Source: Xanthomonas sp. GPE 39
GTDB taxonomy: Bacteria; Pseudomonadota; Gammaproteobacteria; Xanthomonadales; Xanthomonadaceae
DNA length: 64,000 nucleotides
Direction: 5' to 3'
Assembly (NCBI RefSeq): GCF_000963005.1
Contig: NZ_JZHZ01000007.1
Span: forward strand, 1,818,848-1,882,847
The notes below the pieces were generated by a model. The model was given only the letters and a program-made list of their open reading frames with translations, searched no databases and was not told where the DNA came from. The position numbers and the translations under genes are program-made. Shown piece after piece: positions 31,877 to 40,331 of the stretch. The number at the start of each line of letters is the position of its first letter. Within the stretch, counting starts at the first letter, position 1.

Positions 31877-32637
31877 GCCAGATCTTCTCTCCCACCAAAT
31901 TGCATCAAGCCACCGCTTCGCTAAGCGGCAGTGGACTGTGCAAAAGTTTCACCTCCGGCAAGCTGCGCACAACGGTGTTGCATGACGTGGCACTGCAGGT
32001 CTGGCAGGGCGAACTCACCCTGATTTCCGGCCCATCCGGTTGCGGCAAGAGCACCTTGCTCTCGATCCTCAGCGGCTTGCAACCTGCCGATGCCGGCCAG
32101 GTGATTGCGCTGGGCGAAGACCTGGGCCTGCTCGGTGCGACCGCGCTGGAACACTTCCGCCTGCGCCACACCGGCTTCATCTTCCAAGGCTTCAATTTGT
32201 TTCCAGCGTTATGCGCCCTGGACCAGGTCTGCCTGCCTCTGCAGTACATGGGCATGGCCGCAACCGAGGTGCGCACGCGCGCCGAGGAAGCACTGGCCGA
32301 AGTCGGCATCGCCCACCGCCGGCACCTGCGTCCAGCAGAACTCTCCGGTGGCGAGAAGCAGCGCGTCGCGATCGCTCGCGCCCTGGCCAAGCATCCGGCG
32401 CTGTTGTTCGCCGACGAACCGACCAGCGCACTGGATGCTGGCAATGGCCAGATCGTGATCGACTTGCTCCACCGCATCGCGCGCCGCCACAACACCATGG
32501 TGCTGTGCGTGAGCCACGATCCACGCCTGATCCGCCATGCCGACCGCGTGCTGTCGATGGAAGACGGCCGCATCCTCGACGACCGTCGCATGACCCAACC
32601 CCCCTCGCCCCTGCCCTCTCGGAATCCCGCACCATGA
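31873..32637 (+). CDS. ABC transporter ATP-binding protein, LolD/DevA-like
   Basis: 254 residues with Walker A GPSGCGKST, Q-loop FIFQGFNLFP, signature LSGGEKQRVAIARAL, Walker B LLFADEPTSALD and switch His in VSHDPR. It powers the FtsX-type permease encoded just before. Start ATG 31873 overlaps the permease stop, its stop overlaps the adaptor start, so all six genes of the operon are translationally linked. Confidence 0.94.
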   Translation: MSQIFSPTKLHQATASLSGSGLCKSFTSGKLRTTVLHDVALQVWQGELTLISGPSGCGKSTLLSILSGLQPADAGQVIALGEDLGLLGATALEHFRLRHTGFIFQGFNLFPALCALDQVCLPLQYMGMAATEVRTRAEEALAEVGIAHRRHLRPAELSGGEKQRVAIARALAKHPALLFADEPTSALDAGNGQIVIDLLHRIARRHNTMVLCVSHDPRLIRHADRVLSMEDGRILDDRRMTQPPSPLPSRNPAP

Positions 32638-33542
32638 AAGCGTTTGCCATTGCGCCCTTGCTGAGTTTGTTGCTGGTCGCATGCGCGCCGTCGGACCGTG
32701 CCTCAGAGACCACGTCGGCATCGGCAGCGCCACCAGCGTATCTGGCGGTCGCACGCGGTCGCATCGATGTGGAAGGCGGCGTACTGAAACTTGGCCTGCC
32801 GGTCAGCGCAACGCTACGCGAAGTCGCGGTTCACGAAGGCGATGCCGTACAGCGCGGTGCACTCCTGGTTGCCGCCGACGACCGCGCCGCCGCCTTGGCA
32901 CTGGACATCGCCCACACCCACGCACAGGCCGCCGCGACACATGTGCACCAATTGCAACAGCGCCTGGGACATGTCCAACAACATCAGCGACGGCTGGCAG
33001 AAGCCGCGCGCCTGGGCGCAGGCGACGAACAGAGTGCCGACGACGCCAACGACGCGGTGCAGAGCCTGGACGACGAGTTGCAAAACGCCCGCAGCGACGC
33101 CGCACTGGCCGATGCGCAAGTGCGCGCCGCCGAATTACAGCGTGCGCAATACCAGTTGCATGCGCCTGTGGCCGGCCGGGTCCTGCAACTCTCGGCTGCA
33201 GTCGGCACCCGCAGCGAGGCCAACACCCCGCTGCTCACCCTGCTACCGGACGCGCCGCGCCTGGTACGCGCAGAATTAAACGAAAGCTATGCCGGCAGTG
33301 TTGCACCCGGCATGAGTGCACAGGTCATCAGCGACGACGGCCGCCAGAGCATTCTCGGCGAAGCGGTCGTGCGTTGGCTGGCACCAGCCTACGGCCAAAC
33401 GCAACTGCACGACGATACGGCACCGGCCGGCAATGATCGCAGCGTGGGCTGCGTGCTGGCGTTCACGCAGCCCTCGACGCTGCGTCTGGGACAGCGCGTT
33501 CTGGTGCGCTTCCGCAATCCGGCCGCAACGCAGCGGCACTGA
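32634..33542 (+). CDS. HlyD-family periplasmic adaptor (lipoprotein)
   Basis: 302 residues. Lipobox LVAC near residue 17. Biotinyl-lipoyl half-motifs flank a long coiled-coil hairpin rich in Ala/Gln/His (about residues 85-165), followed by QYQLHAPVAGRVLQLS and a beta-barrel part. It would bridge the FtsX-type transporter and the NodT-type channel. Last gene of the operon; the start overlaps the ATPase stop (ATGA). A 208-base gap follows before the next gene. Confidence 0.88.
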   Translation: MKAFAIAPLLSLLLVACAPSDRASETTSASAAPPAYLAVARGRIDVEGGVLKLGLPVSATLREVAVHEGDAVQRGALLVAADDRAAALALDIAHTHAQAAATHVHQLQQRLGHVQQHQRRLAEAARLGAGDEQSADDANDAVQSLDDELQNARSDAALADAQVRAAELQRAQYQLHAPVAGRVLQLSAAVGTRSEANTPLLTLLPDAPRLVRAELNESYAGSVAPGMSAQVISDDGRQSILGEAVVRWLAPAYGQTQLHDDTAPAGNDRSVGCVLAFTQPSTLRLGQRVLVRFRNPAATQRH

Positions 33543-33750
33543 ACACAGGCGACATCGATGACGCTGTCGGCACAGCAAGCACACGCGCACGCCACTCAAA
33601 CACAGCGGACCTGGGATATCGGCACGATGCCCAACGCGTTGCAGCTCCACGCGCATCTCAGGTTATCAAGGCACCACCGATGAAAGGCTGTTGAAACGCG
33701 CAGAGGCGAACCTGCGCGGATTACCGATACTGCGCAACCGCGCCATTGCG

Positions 33751-34578
33751 ATGACTCAATCTGCGGAATTTCACTTCGAAGGCGGCCGTAACGGCGTGCT
33801 GCTGATCCACGGCCTGACCGGGACTCCCAACGAAATGCGCCTGCTCGGCAAGAGCTTGCAACGGGAGGGCTTCAGCGTACACGGCGTGCAGTTGGCCGGA
33901 CATTGCGGCAACGAAGACGATCTACTCGCCACCAGTTGGCGCGATTGGTACGGCAGCGTCGAACAGGCAGCGGCACGCATGCGCCCGCAGTACGACAAGC
34001 TATTCGTCGCGGGGTTATCGATGGGCGCACTGCTGGCCTTGCAACTAGCGGTCGAACGCCCGCAGTGGGTGGACGGGGTCGGCGTCCTCGGCGCCACCTT
34101 CCGCTACGACGGGTGGAACATTCCCAAGCGTGCGCGGCTGGCGTTCATGCTACTGGTCTTCAAACGCCTGGGCATCGGCAAACGGCGTATGTTCATGGAA
34201 GAGCCGCCCTACGGCCTACGCGATGAACGCATTCGCGCCCAGGTCAGCGGTGCCATGCTCGGTGGCGATAGCAGTGCAGCCGGCCTCCCCGGCAACCCAT
34301 GGTATGCCCTGGCCGAAATGTATCTGCTCTCGCGCCAGGTGCGGCGAAATCTGGCCAAGGTCAAAGCGCCGTGCCTGGTCGCACACGCGGCCGATGACGA
34401 CATCGCCAATCCACGCAACGCGCATCTGGTCGTGGCCAATGTCTCCGGTCCGACGGAATTGCTCCTGCTACACGACAGCTACCATATGATCACCCTGGAT
34501 CGGGAACGGCGTGTCCTCAGTGCACGCCTGGCGCAGTTCTTCTCCGCACTGACCAACAAGCCACAGCAGGAAGCGTGA
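33751..34578 (+). CDS. Alpha/beta hydrolase, Est30-like carboxylesterase/thioesterase
   Basis: 275 residues. Oxyanion region LIHGLTGTPNEM, nucleophile elbow GLSMGAL (Ser about residue 92), acid Asp in HAADDDIA and His in LHDSYHMITLD. The set matches the bacterial carboxylesterase/monoacylglycerol lipase family of Geobacillus Est30. No signal peptide. ATG 33751 is preferred over upstream TTG. It is directly coupled to two transporters and an aminotransferase (one-base and four-base overlaps follow), so it likely releases or trims a product of this cluster, perhaps an acyl ester or thioester. Confidence 0.82.
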   Translation: MTQSAEFHFEGGRNGVLLIHGLTGTPNEMRLLGKSLQREGFSVHGVQLAGHCGNEDDLLATSWRDWYGSVEQAAARMRPQYDKLFVAGLSMGALLALQLAVERPQWVDGVGVLGATFRYDGWNIPKRARLAFMLLVFKRLGIGKRRMFMEEPPYGLRDERIRAQVSGAMLGGDSSAAGLPGNPWYALAEMYLLSRQVRRNLAKVKAPCLVAHAADDDIANPRNAHLVVANVSGPTELLLLHDSYHMITLDRERRVLSARLAQFFSALTNKPQQEA

Positions 34579-34940
34579 TGGCGATGCAGGCATCGGTCGT
34601 AGGCGTGTGGTTGGCGACGGTGACGTTAGAAACCGTCGCCCAACTCACCTTCAAACACGTCGCCAGCAACCCGCAGGGCAGCGGTGCGACTCGCTGGCTG
34701 AGCATCGCACGGCAACCGTATCTATGGCTGGCCTTGAGTTGCTACGCGCTGGAGTTCTTCGCCTGGGCGGCATTCCTCTCGCTGGTTCCGCTGGGCCGCG
34801 CTGTGCTGCTGGGTTCGATCAATATCGTGGTCGTCATGCTCGCCGGGCACTGGCTGTTCGGCGAACGGCTTGAACGCATGCAAGTGGCCGGCATGTGCCT
34901 GATCAGCACCGGCGTGGCCATCATCGGACTCGGCACATGA
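34578..34940 (+). CDS. Small SMR/EamA-like membrane protein, first of a pair
   Basis: 120 residues, four predicted helices (about 8-28, 45-66, 72-92, 98-118). The pattern AFLSLVPLGRAVLLGSINIVVVMLAG and the N-terminal Glu in TLETVAQLTFKHVA recall small multidrug resistance and ArnE/ArnF subunits. It begins on the last base of the hydrolase stop and its own stop overlaps the next SMR-like gene. Two different SMR genes in tandem usually make a hetero-oligomer. Confidence 0.75.
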   Translation: MAMQASVVGVWLATVTLETVAQLTFKHVASNPQGSGATRWLSIARQPYLWLALSCYALEFFAWAAFLSLVPLGRAVLLGSINIVVVMLAGHWLFGERLERMQVAGMCLISTGVAIIGLGT

Positions 34941-35335
34941 GCCGCACCGCATTGCATCGCTATGCAGTGGGCTTCGCCCTGCTGATGAGCTTCGATACCA
35001 TTGCCCAGATCAGCTTCAAGTTGGCCGGTAGCGACGCATTCCCGCCACAGGCCGAGCTAGCTTGGCTACTGAGGCTGCTCACCAGCCCCTGGCTGTACTG
35101 TGCCCTGTTGAGCAACATCGGTTCGTTCTGTATCTGGATGAAATTACTCGAAGACGCGCCGATCGGACCAGCCTTCGCCGCCTCGCATATGGAAGCGGTC
35201 AGCGTGATGCTGATCTCCGCATTCTGGTTCAATGAACGTATCAGCGCACTACAGGCCCTGGGTGCGGTCCTGATCGTCACAGGCATCGTATGCTTGGCCT
35301 TGGGCGAGCGCGAAACGCGCGCCGATGCGCATTGA
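34937..35335 (+). CDS. Small SMR/EamA-like membrane protein, second of a pair
   Basis: 132 residues, four predicted helices. It keeps the same N-terminal pattern as its partner (FDTIAQISFKLAG versus LETVAQLTFKHVA) and ends with GAVLIVTGIVCLALGER. ATGA overlap with the first gene and an 11-base overlap with the aminotransferase gene. As a pair with the previous gene it resembles the ArnE/ArnF undecaprenyl-linked aminosugar flippase or paired SMR exporters such as EbrAB; the substrate is unknown. Confidence 0.75.
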   Translation: MSRTALHRYAVGFALLMSFDTIAQISFKLAGSDAFPPQAELAWLLRLLTSPWLYCALLSNIGSFCIWMKLLEDAPIGPAFAASHMEAVSVMLISAFWFNERISALQALGAVLIVTGIVCLALGERETRADAH

Positions 35336-36587
35336 GGTGCCACCAAGCGCAGGATTGCCGCTGCGCTGGCGCGACCTGTTACCGGTCCGCAGCGGCACAC
35401 GCCTGACCAGCGCGATCGGCCTGCCCGACGCACTGCTCACCTGCTCGGAAACCGCTGCACTCATCATCGCCCTGCGCACCCTGGCCAAGACCAGCCGGCG
35501 TCGGCAAGTGCTGGTCTCGGCCTACACCTGTCCACTGGTGGCACTGGCGGTGGCGCACTGCGACTTGCAACTTGTGCTGTGCGATCTGTTGCCCGGTTCG
35601 CTCGAACTGGACCCGACACAACTGGCACAGCGCTGCAGCAACGACACCCTGGCAATCATCGCCACCCATCTGGGCGGACGCTTGATCGACCTTGCGCCAC
35701 TGAGGCGTGCCGCAGAAACGTGCAACGCGATGCTGATCGAAGACGCCACACAGGCACTGGGCGGTATCCACGCCGACGGCACTCCCGCTGGCATGGGCGG
35801 CGATATCGGCTTTTGCAGCCTGGCCGCAGGCAAGGGCCTGACCCTGTACGAAGGCGGCCTGCTCATGTCCCGGCATGCGTCATTGCGCCGCGCGCTCGCC
35901 GACACCGCCGCACGTCTTGGGCAGCGGGACTGGAACTGGGAACTACGACGTAGCGTCGAATTACTCGCTTACGCTGCGTTGTACCGACCCTATTGGCTGC
36001 GCTGGGTGTATGGCCTACCACTGCGTCGCGCACTGCGTCGTGGCGACCGCGTGGCTGCCGCCAACGAGCGCTTCGGAACCACGATTCCACAGCACGCCGT
36101 CGGAGCGTGGCGTGAGGCGGTGGGGGTGCGCGCCAGCGCCCGCTGGCCGGCATTCATGGCCCAGGTCCGCGAACAAGGCCGGCAACGCAGCGCACGCCTA
36201 GCCACAATCCAGGGATTACACGTCATCACCGACTCACCCGGCGCACAAGGTAGTTGGCCGATCCTGATGGTCCTGCTGCCCGATGCCAACACACGCGAAC
36301 GCGTGCTGACCGCACTGTGCCCGCGCGGCCTGGGCGTGACGGTGCCGTTCGCACATGCCCTGCCCGACTACGACTCCCTGGAGACGCTCGTCGAGCGCAC
36401 CGCGATGCCCAACGCTGACGATTTCGCCGCACGCTGTCTGAGCATCAGCAACAGTCCATGGCTGGATGATGCGCGCTTCGAAACAATCGTGGCCACACTT
36501 CAGGCCGCCTGCGCCACCGCGATACAGGCGCGCGCCGCAGCCGACATGCAGACCATGTCCATCGATGTGATCGACACCTGCAGCTAA
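35325..36587 (+). CDS. DegT/DnrJ/EryC1/StrS-family PLP aminotransferase
   Basis: 420 residues with the family's PLP pocket: LVSAYTCPLVALAVAHC, the Asp of LIEDATQALGG that holds the pyridine ring, and the Schiff-base Lys in FCSLAAGKGLTLYEGG (about residue 184). Members transaminate keto-sugars or other carbonyls, often for secondary metabolites or lipid A. Here it overlaps the SMR-like gene, an arrangement reminiscent of ArnB beside ArnE/F, but no other Arn gene is present. The last 35 residues are Ala-rich and not conserved-looking. The substrate is unknown. Confidence 0.85.
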   Translation: MRIEVPPSAGLPLRWRDLLPVRSGTRLTSAIGLPDALLTCSETAALIIALRTLAKTSRRRQVLVSAYTCPLVALAVAHCDLQLVLCDLLPGSLELDPTQLAQRCSNDTLAIIATHLGGRLIDLAPLRRAAETCNAMLIEDATQALGGIHADGTPAGMGGDIGFCSLAAGKGLTLYEGGLLMSRHASLRRALADTAARLGQRDWNWELRRSVELLAYAALYRPYWLRWVYGLPLRRALRRGDRVAAANERFGTTIPQHAVGAWREAVGVRASARWPAFMAQVREQGRQRSARLATIQGLHVITDSPGAQGSWPILMVLLPDANTRERVLTALCPRGLGVTVPFAHALPDYDSLETLVERTAMPNADDFAARCLSISNSPWLDDARFETIVATLQAACATAIQARAAADMQTMSIDVIDTCS

Positions 36588-36653
36588 GAGCAGATATCCA
36601 TCAGCCTGCACCACCTGCGGACGCGCCCGAGTGGCATCTCGATGCAGTTTTTC

Positions 36654-36681
36654 TGATCGCCAACTAGATCTTTTGCGATCA
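36654..36681. terminator. Hairpin between convergent DegT and arginase-like genes
   Basis: Inverted repeat TGATCGC / GCGATCA with a 14-base loop. It lies 66 bases after the DegT stop and 32 bases after the convergent arginase-like stop. No T-tract follows on either strand, so it is only a possible terminator. Confidence 0.35.
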
Positions 36682-36713
36682 CTCGCAGACAACAAACATC
36701 GACACGCTAATGT

Positions 36714-37601
36714 TTACACGCACCAAGGGCCGCCAGCATCTGCTATCGCCTGCAACAAGCGTTGGTTCAACGCATGTTGTTGCGCCTGCCAAGCCGACAG
36801 ATCAGCGGGCGACGGCGAGGGTTGCGCGTCTAACGCCGCCAGCCTGCGCTTCCACCACTGCGGATAATGCGCCAGCGACACCTCGCCGGTGATGTCACTG
36901 CCGCACAAATGCCCATGCAATACCTGGATCGCAGCCAGCAAATGCGGCACACGCAGTTCGCCCTGATCCCAGTTGGTACGCACGTCCTGAGGATCCAGTA
37001 CGTCCTTGTCCAGCGATAAGTAGGTCGGCATTGGCGTGGTCCGCAGATGCTCAAGGAAAGCATCGATCATCTCGGCACTACTGGCAAAACCGCGCACCGC
37101 CCGCCCCAAACCCAGCCCACGCGCCCAACGCACGTCCACACCACTGCACCAATAGCGCAGCTTGCCGCGATACAGCGGCAGCAGATGGTTCTCCCAGGCA
37201 TGCGCAAGACCGACGTCACCGGAAGTGATACCGGCCACTTCGATCCGCTCCACCTGCGGCAACGCCGCGATCCGCCTCACCCAGGAACCGCAATGCACCG
37301 CAAAAGGGAAGCGCATATTGTCCGGGTGATTATCGAACACCACCACGCGCAAAGGCTTGTGGGTACGCTGGGCCAGCCGCGTGATCAGCGGCAAACTCAG
37401 ATGATGGAAATCGCCGCTACCAAGCAACACAGTGCCATGCTGCACGGGCAGCGCGGCGTCGAGCATCGCGCCGAAACGGCGTAATCGCGCCAGCGAACAG
37501 GCAAAGCGCAGACCATCGCACCAATCGCGTAACGACAGGCGCAACGCATCGGGCACCACGCCCTGCGAACCATCAAGATCCAAGACGACCGGAGCGTGCA
37601 T
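36714..37601 (-). CDS. Arginase-fold (ureohydrolase superfamily) protein
   Basis: About 295 residues. Metal-binding signatures of the arginase/agmatinase fold are recognisable but altered: LLGSGDFHHLSL in place of GGDHS, VVFDNHPDN (Asp-x-His-x-Asp) and YLSLDKDVLDP (Ser-x-Asp-x-Asp-x-x-Asp-Pro). All the metal Asp/His positions appear kept, so hydrolysis of a guanidino or related C-N bond is possible, but the substrate loops do not resemble arginase or agmatinase. ATG 37601 is chosen because GAGGG sits just upstream; ATG 37613 in the same frame is an alternative. It starts one base after the GNAT-like gene stop. Confidence 0.75.
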   Translation of the reverse strand: MHAPVVLDLDGSQGVVPDALRLSLRDWCDGLRFACSLARLRRFGAMLDAALPVQHGTVLLGSGDFHHLSLPLITRLAQRTHKPLRVVVFDNHPDNMRFPFAVHCGSWVRRIAALPQVERIEVAGITSGDVGLAHAWENHLLPLYRGKLRYWCSGVDVRWARGLGLGRAVRGFASSAEMIDAFLEHLRTTPMPTYLSLDKDVLDPQDVRTNWDQGELRVPHLLAAIQVLHGHLCGSDITGEVSLAHYPQWWKRRLAALDAQPSPSPADLSAWQAQQHALNQRLLQAIADAGGPWCV

Positions 37602-37602
37602 T

Positions 37603-38670
37603 TCATCCCTCATCAGTAATGCCATCGTGCAAGCCCACATCGTCGGACTCGAACCACGGCCGCAACAGCCGCAGCACCAAGCGCAACAGTGGGTTGCGCA
37701 GGTAGACGGCGTGCCATGTGTAGGTGAAGCTGGCACCTAGTTGTGCCTTCACCTCTGGATCGGTCCAGCCAGCGACGTAGGCACGTAGCCCATGACGGCA
37801 GGCGTAGTCGAGGTTCTCCATCCAACTCAGCGCGTACAGGTTGTGCTCGTGCGAGGCTGGGTAGTGCAGGCCGATGTACTTGTCCAGCAAACGACCATCG
37901 TGCACATAACACAGATTCCAACCGATGATGCGCCCATCGTGGCGGTACACGAACATGAGACCACCGGAATCGGAATCGGTCAGTAAAGCATCAAAAAACT
38001 CTGCAGTCAGCAGGTCGAAATGCACCTCGCTCTGCGCGTAGACCTCCTGATACAGCGCATAGCACTGCGCGCGTAGCGTCGGGTCGGCGAAGGCGGCCCC
38101 CGTCTGTAGCACCTCTATCTGCAGATCGGCACGAGAGCGCAACTTACGGCGAATGTTGCGCCGGCGCGCACGCGACAGACGCGCCAGATATTCGTCTGTC
38201 GAGGCAAAATCGATCGGAACCCAGGCCAATGCCTGTCCGCGTAACAGCAAGTAGCCACTGCGCTGGCAGGCGTCCAGAAACGCCTGCATCCAAGCGTTAT
38301 CGGCCGCGTCCAGAAGCGGCGAAGCTTGCGCGAGATCCTTGACGATCAACAGCGGGCGACGCCGCCCCAACTGCGCCCGCCATTGACATGGCAACTGTGC
38401 AGGATCGGCCGCACGCGGCAAGCAGGCATATTCGGTGACGGTGCTACCGACGAAACTGGTGCGTAGCCGCAGCAGGCGTTGCCACAGGCGCTGCCACGGC
38501 AGACGCGCCACCCACGCACGCAGCGTCGGGTCGGCTGTGGTGAGCAAGTCGAGGTCCGCCTCGAAGGCCGGCACCCCATGATCCAGCGGGCGAGCCAGGA
38601 ACCCGACCGGCGGATGTTGCAAGAAGTGCTGCAAGAGTACCGGCGGCTCGAGTTGATTGACGAAAGGCAT
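37603..38670 (-). CDS. GNAT / FemAB-like acyl(aminoacyl)transferase
   Basis: About 355 residues, the size of two-lobed FemAB-like or BioF2-type acetyltransferase proteins. The C-terminal lobe has GNAT features: an SRARRRNIRRKLR basic stretch, GGLMFVYRHDGRIIGWNLCYVHDGRLLDKYIGL (beta4-beta5), then YALSWMENLDYACRHGLRAYVAGW. Such proteins transfer acyl or aminoacyl groups to amines. ATG 38670 is taken; a TTG two codons upstream is an alternative. It is divergent from the acyl carrier protein gene with only 82 bases between, and translationally linked to the arginase-like gene. An ACP-loaded acyl donor is an attractive but unproven idea. Confidence 0.7.
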   Translation of the reverse strand: MPFVNQLEPPVLLQHFLQHPPVGFLARPLDHGVPAFEADLDLLTTADPTLRAWVARLPWQRLWQRLLRLRTSFVGSTVTEYACLPRAADPAQLPCQWRAQLGRRRPLLIVKDLAQASPLLDAADNAWMQAFLDACQRSGYLLLRGQALAWVPIDFASTDEYLARLSRARRRNIRRKLRSRADLQIEVLQTGAAFADPTLRAQCYALYQEVYAQSEVHFDLLTAEFFDALLTDSDSGGLMFVYRHDGRIIGWNLCYVHDGRLLDKYIGLHYPASHEHNLYALSWMENLDYACRHGLRAYVAGWTDPEVKAQLGASFTYTWHAVYLRNPLLRLVLRLLRPWFESDDVGLHDGITDEG

Positions 38671-38752
38671 TTGCAAGATTGATCATTTAACGTGAAGGTG
38701 AACGTCACGGCAATAAGCCGCTGTGCGCCATATCATTCACTGCGGAGACCCC

Positions 38753-39016
38753 ATGACCGAGTCCATAGAGTCGCAAATTTACAGCATCGTCGCCAAACAC
38801 GTCGACATCGATATGGGCAACATGACCCCGGATTCCAAACTGCAGGAGCTGGGCGTAACATCGCTCGAGGCTATCGAAATCATGTTCGACATCGAAGAAC
38901 ACTTCGACATCACATTCCCGGAGCGCGATCCCAACCTGGACGACGGCTCGCTCGGCAAGCTATTGCAGGCAGTGGAAGAAGCACTCGCGGCTAAAGCAGC
39001 CAAAGCAACACCGTGA
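38753..39016 (+). CDS. Acyl carrier protein
   Basis: 87 residues, acidic, four-helix ACP. The phosphopantetheine Ser lies in ELGVTSLEAIEIMFDIEEHF (Ser about residue 37). The usual DSL is TSL here, a variation seen in dedicated rather than fatty-acid ACPs. GGAG precedes the ATG by five bases. It is followed eight bases later by a ketosynthase gene, so this ACP probably serves that enzyme and not the primary fatty-acid synthase. Confidence 0.92.
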   Translation: MTESIESQIYSIVAKHVDIDMGNMTPDSKLQELGVTSLEAIEIMFDIEEHFDITFPERDPNLDDGSLGKLLQAVEEALAAKAAKATP

Positions 39017-39023
39017 CCCAAGC

Positions 39024-40262
39024 ATGACATTTTCGACGTCCAAGCAAGCACAGCGCGTCGTCGTCACCGGCATGGGCGCGGTCAGCGCACTCGGCATCGG
39101 CACACAAGCGCTATGGCACGGGATACGCGAGGGCCGCAGCGCCATCTCCGAGCTAGTATCGCCGCATCCAGAATTTAGCCTGAAGATGCGCGTGGCCGCC
39201 TCTCTGCGGGAATTCGCACCGGATAAAACCCAACTGCAGGGCATCGACACCAACCAGCTCGACCGCATGACCAAGATGGCCTTGGTCGCGACGCATGAAG
39301 CGATCATCCAATCCGGCTTGCACATCGACGCTGCGCTCAGCCCGCGTTGCGCGACGATCATCGGCACTGGCACTGGTCCGGAGGCCTCGCGCGAGGAGCA
39401 ATTACTCCGGGTGTACCGCGACGGAGAACGCATGCACCCGTTTTCCGTCTTGCGCAGCATGATCAACGCTGCGGCCAGCCAGATCAGCATCGCATTCGGC
39501 CTGCGGGGTCCAGCATTCGCCGTGTCCAGCGCTTGCGCTTCGGCCAACCATGCGATCGCACAAGCGGTGCTGATGATCCGTCATGGCCTGGCCGACGTGG
39601 TCATCGGCGGCGGTAGCGAAGCACCTCTGAGCGTGGGCGTCATCCGCGCCTGGGAAGCGATGCGGGTGGTCAGCCAGGACACCTGCCGGCCATTTTGTGC
39701 GCAACGCAGCGGGATGGTGCTGGGTGAAGGCGCTGGCGTGTTCGTGCTGGAAAGCGCCGCGCATGCAGCCGCGCGTGGCGCCGTCGTGTTGGCGGAACTG
39801 GCCGGTATCGGCATGAGTGCCGACGCTGGCGACATCGTCGCGCCCAGCGTCGACGGTACCGCGGCGGCAATACAACTCGCGCTGCAGGATGCCGGTCTGG
39901 CACCGGAACAAATCGACTACGTCAACGCTCACGGCACTGGCACAAAGGCCAACGACCGCTGCGAAACCAAGGCGCTGCACCAAGTGTTCGGCGCACACGC
40001 TCAGACATTGGCGATCAGCTCGACCAAAGCCGTGCATGGCCATGCCCTCGGCGCCTCCGGCGCGCTGGAACTGGTGGCGACGATCAACGCGTTGCGCGAG
40101 CAGGTGGTTCCCCCCACCGCCAACTTCCTCGAAGCCGATCCCGAGTGCGATCTGGACTATGTTCCCGGTCAAGCACGCGCACGCGCGGTACGCGCAGCAA
40201 TCAGCAACTCGTTCGCTTTTGGTGGACTCAACGCGGTGCTCGCACTGCGCGCGGCGGACTGA
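39024..40262 (+). CDS. Beta-ketoacyl-ACP synthase (FabF/KAS II-like)
   Basis: 412 residues. The condensing Cys-His-His triad is intact: SSACASANHA (Cys about 170), VNAHGTGTKAND (His about 306) and SSTKAVHGHALGASGA (His about 343). N-terminal VVVTGMGAVSALG and C-terminal ISNSFAFGGLNAVLAL are typical. Decarboxylative Claisen condensation on the adjacent ACP is expected. No ketoreductase, dehydratase or malonyltransferase is nearby, so a single condensation giving a beta-keto product, which the neighbouring aminotransferases might aminate, is the simplest reading (inference). Confidence 0.92.
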   Translation: MTFSTSKQAQRVVVTGMGAVSALGIGTQALWHGIREGRSAISELVSPHPEFSLKMRVAASLREFAPDKTQLQGIDTNQLDRMTKMALVATHEAIIQSGLHIDAALSPRCATIIGTGTGPEASREEQLLRVYRDGERMHPFSVLRSMINAAASQISIAFGLRGPAFAVSSACASANHAIAQAVLMIRHGLADVVIGGGSEAPLSVGVIRAWEAMRVVSQDTCRPFCAQRSGMVLGEGAGVFVLESAAHAAARGAVVLAELAGIGMSADAGDIVAPSVDGTAAAIQLALQDAGLAPEQIDYVNAHGTGTKANDRCETKALHQVFGAHAQTLAISSTKAVHGHALGASGALELVATINALREQVVPPTANFLEADPECDLDYVPGQARARAVRAAISNSFAFGGLNAVLALRAAD

Positions 40263-40288
40263 GGCTTTCCCGCACGTCACCGCAAATC

Positions 40289-40325
40289 ATGAGAGACGAC
40301 GCGATCAGGACGCGTCGTCTCTCAT
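40289..40325. terminator. Perfect 15-bp hairpin between convergent genes
   Basis: ATGAGAGACGACGCG / CGCGTCGTCTCTCAT around a seven-base loop, midway between the convergent ketosynthase and class III aminotransferase stops. It lacks a T-tract but its long perfect stem makes a bidirectional transcription end likely. Confidence 0.6.
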
Positions 40326-40331
40326 TCTGCA

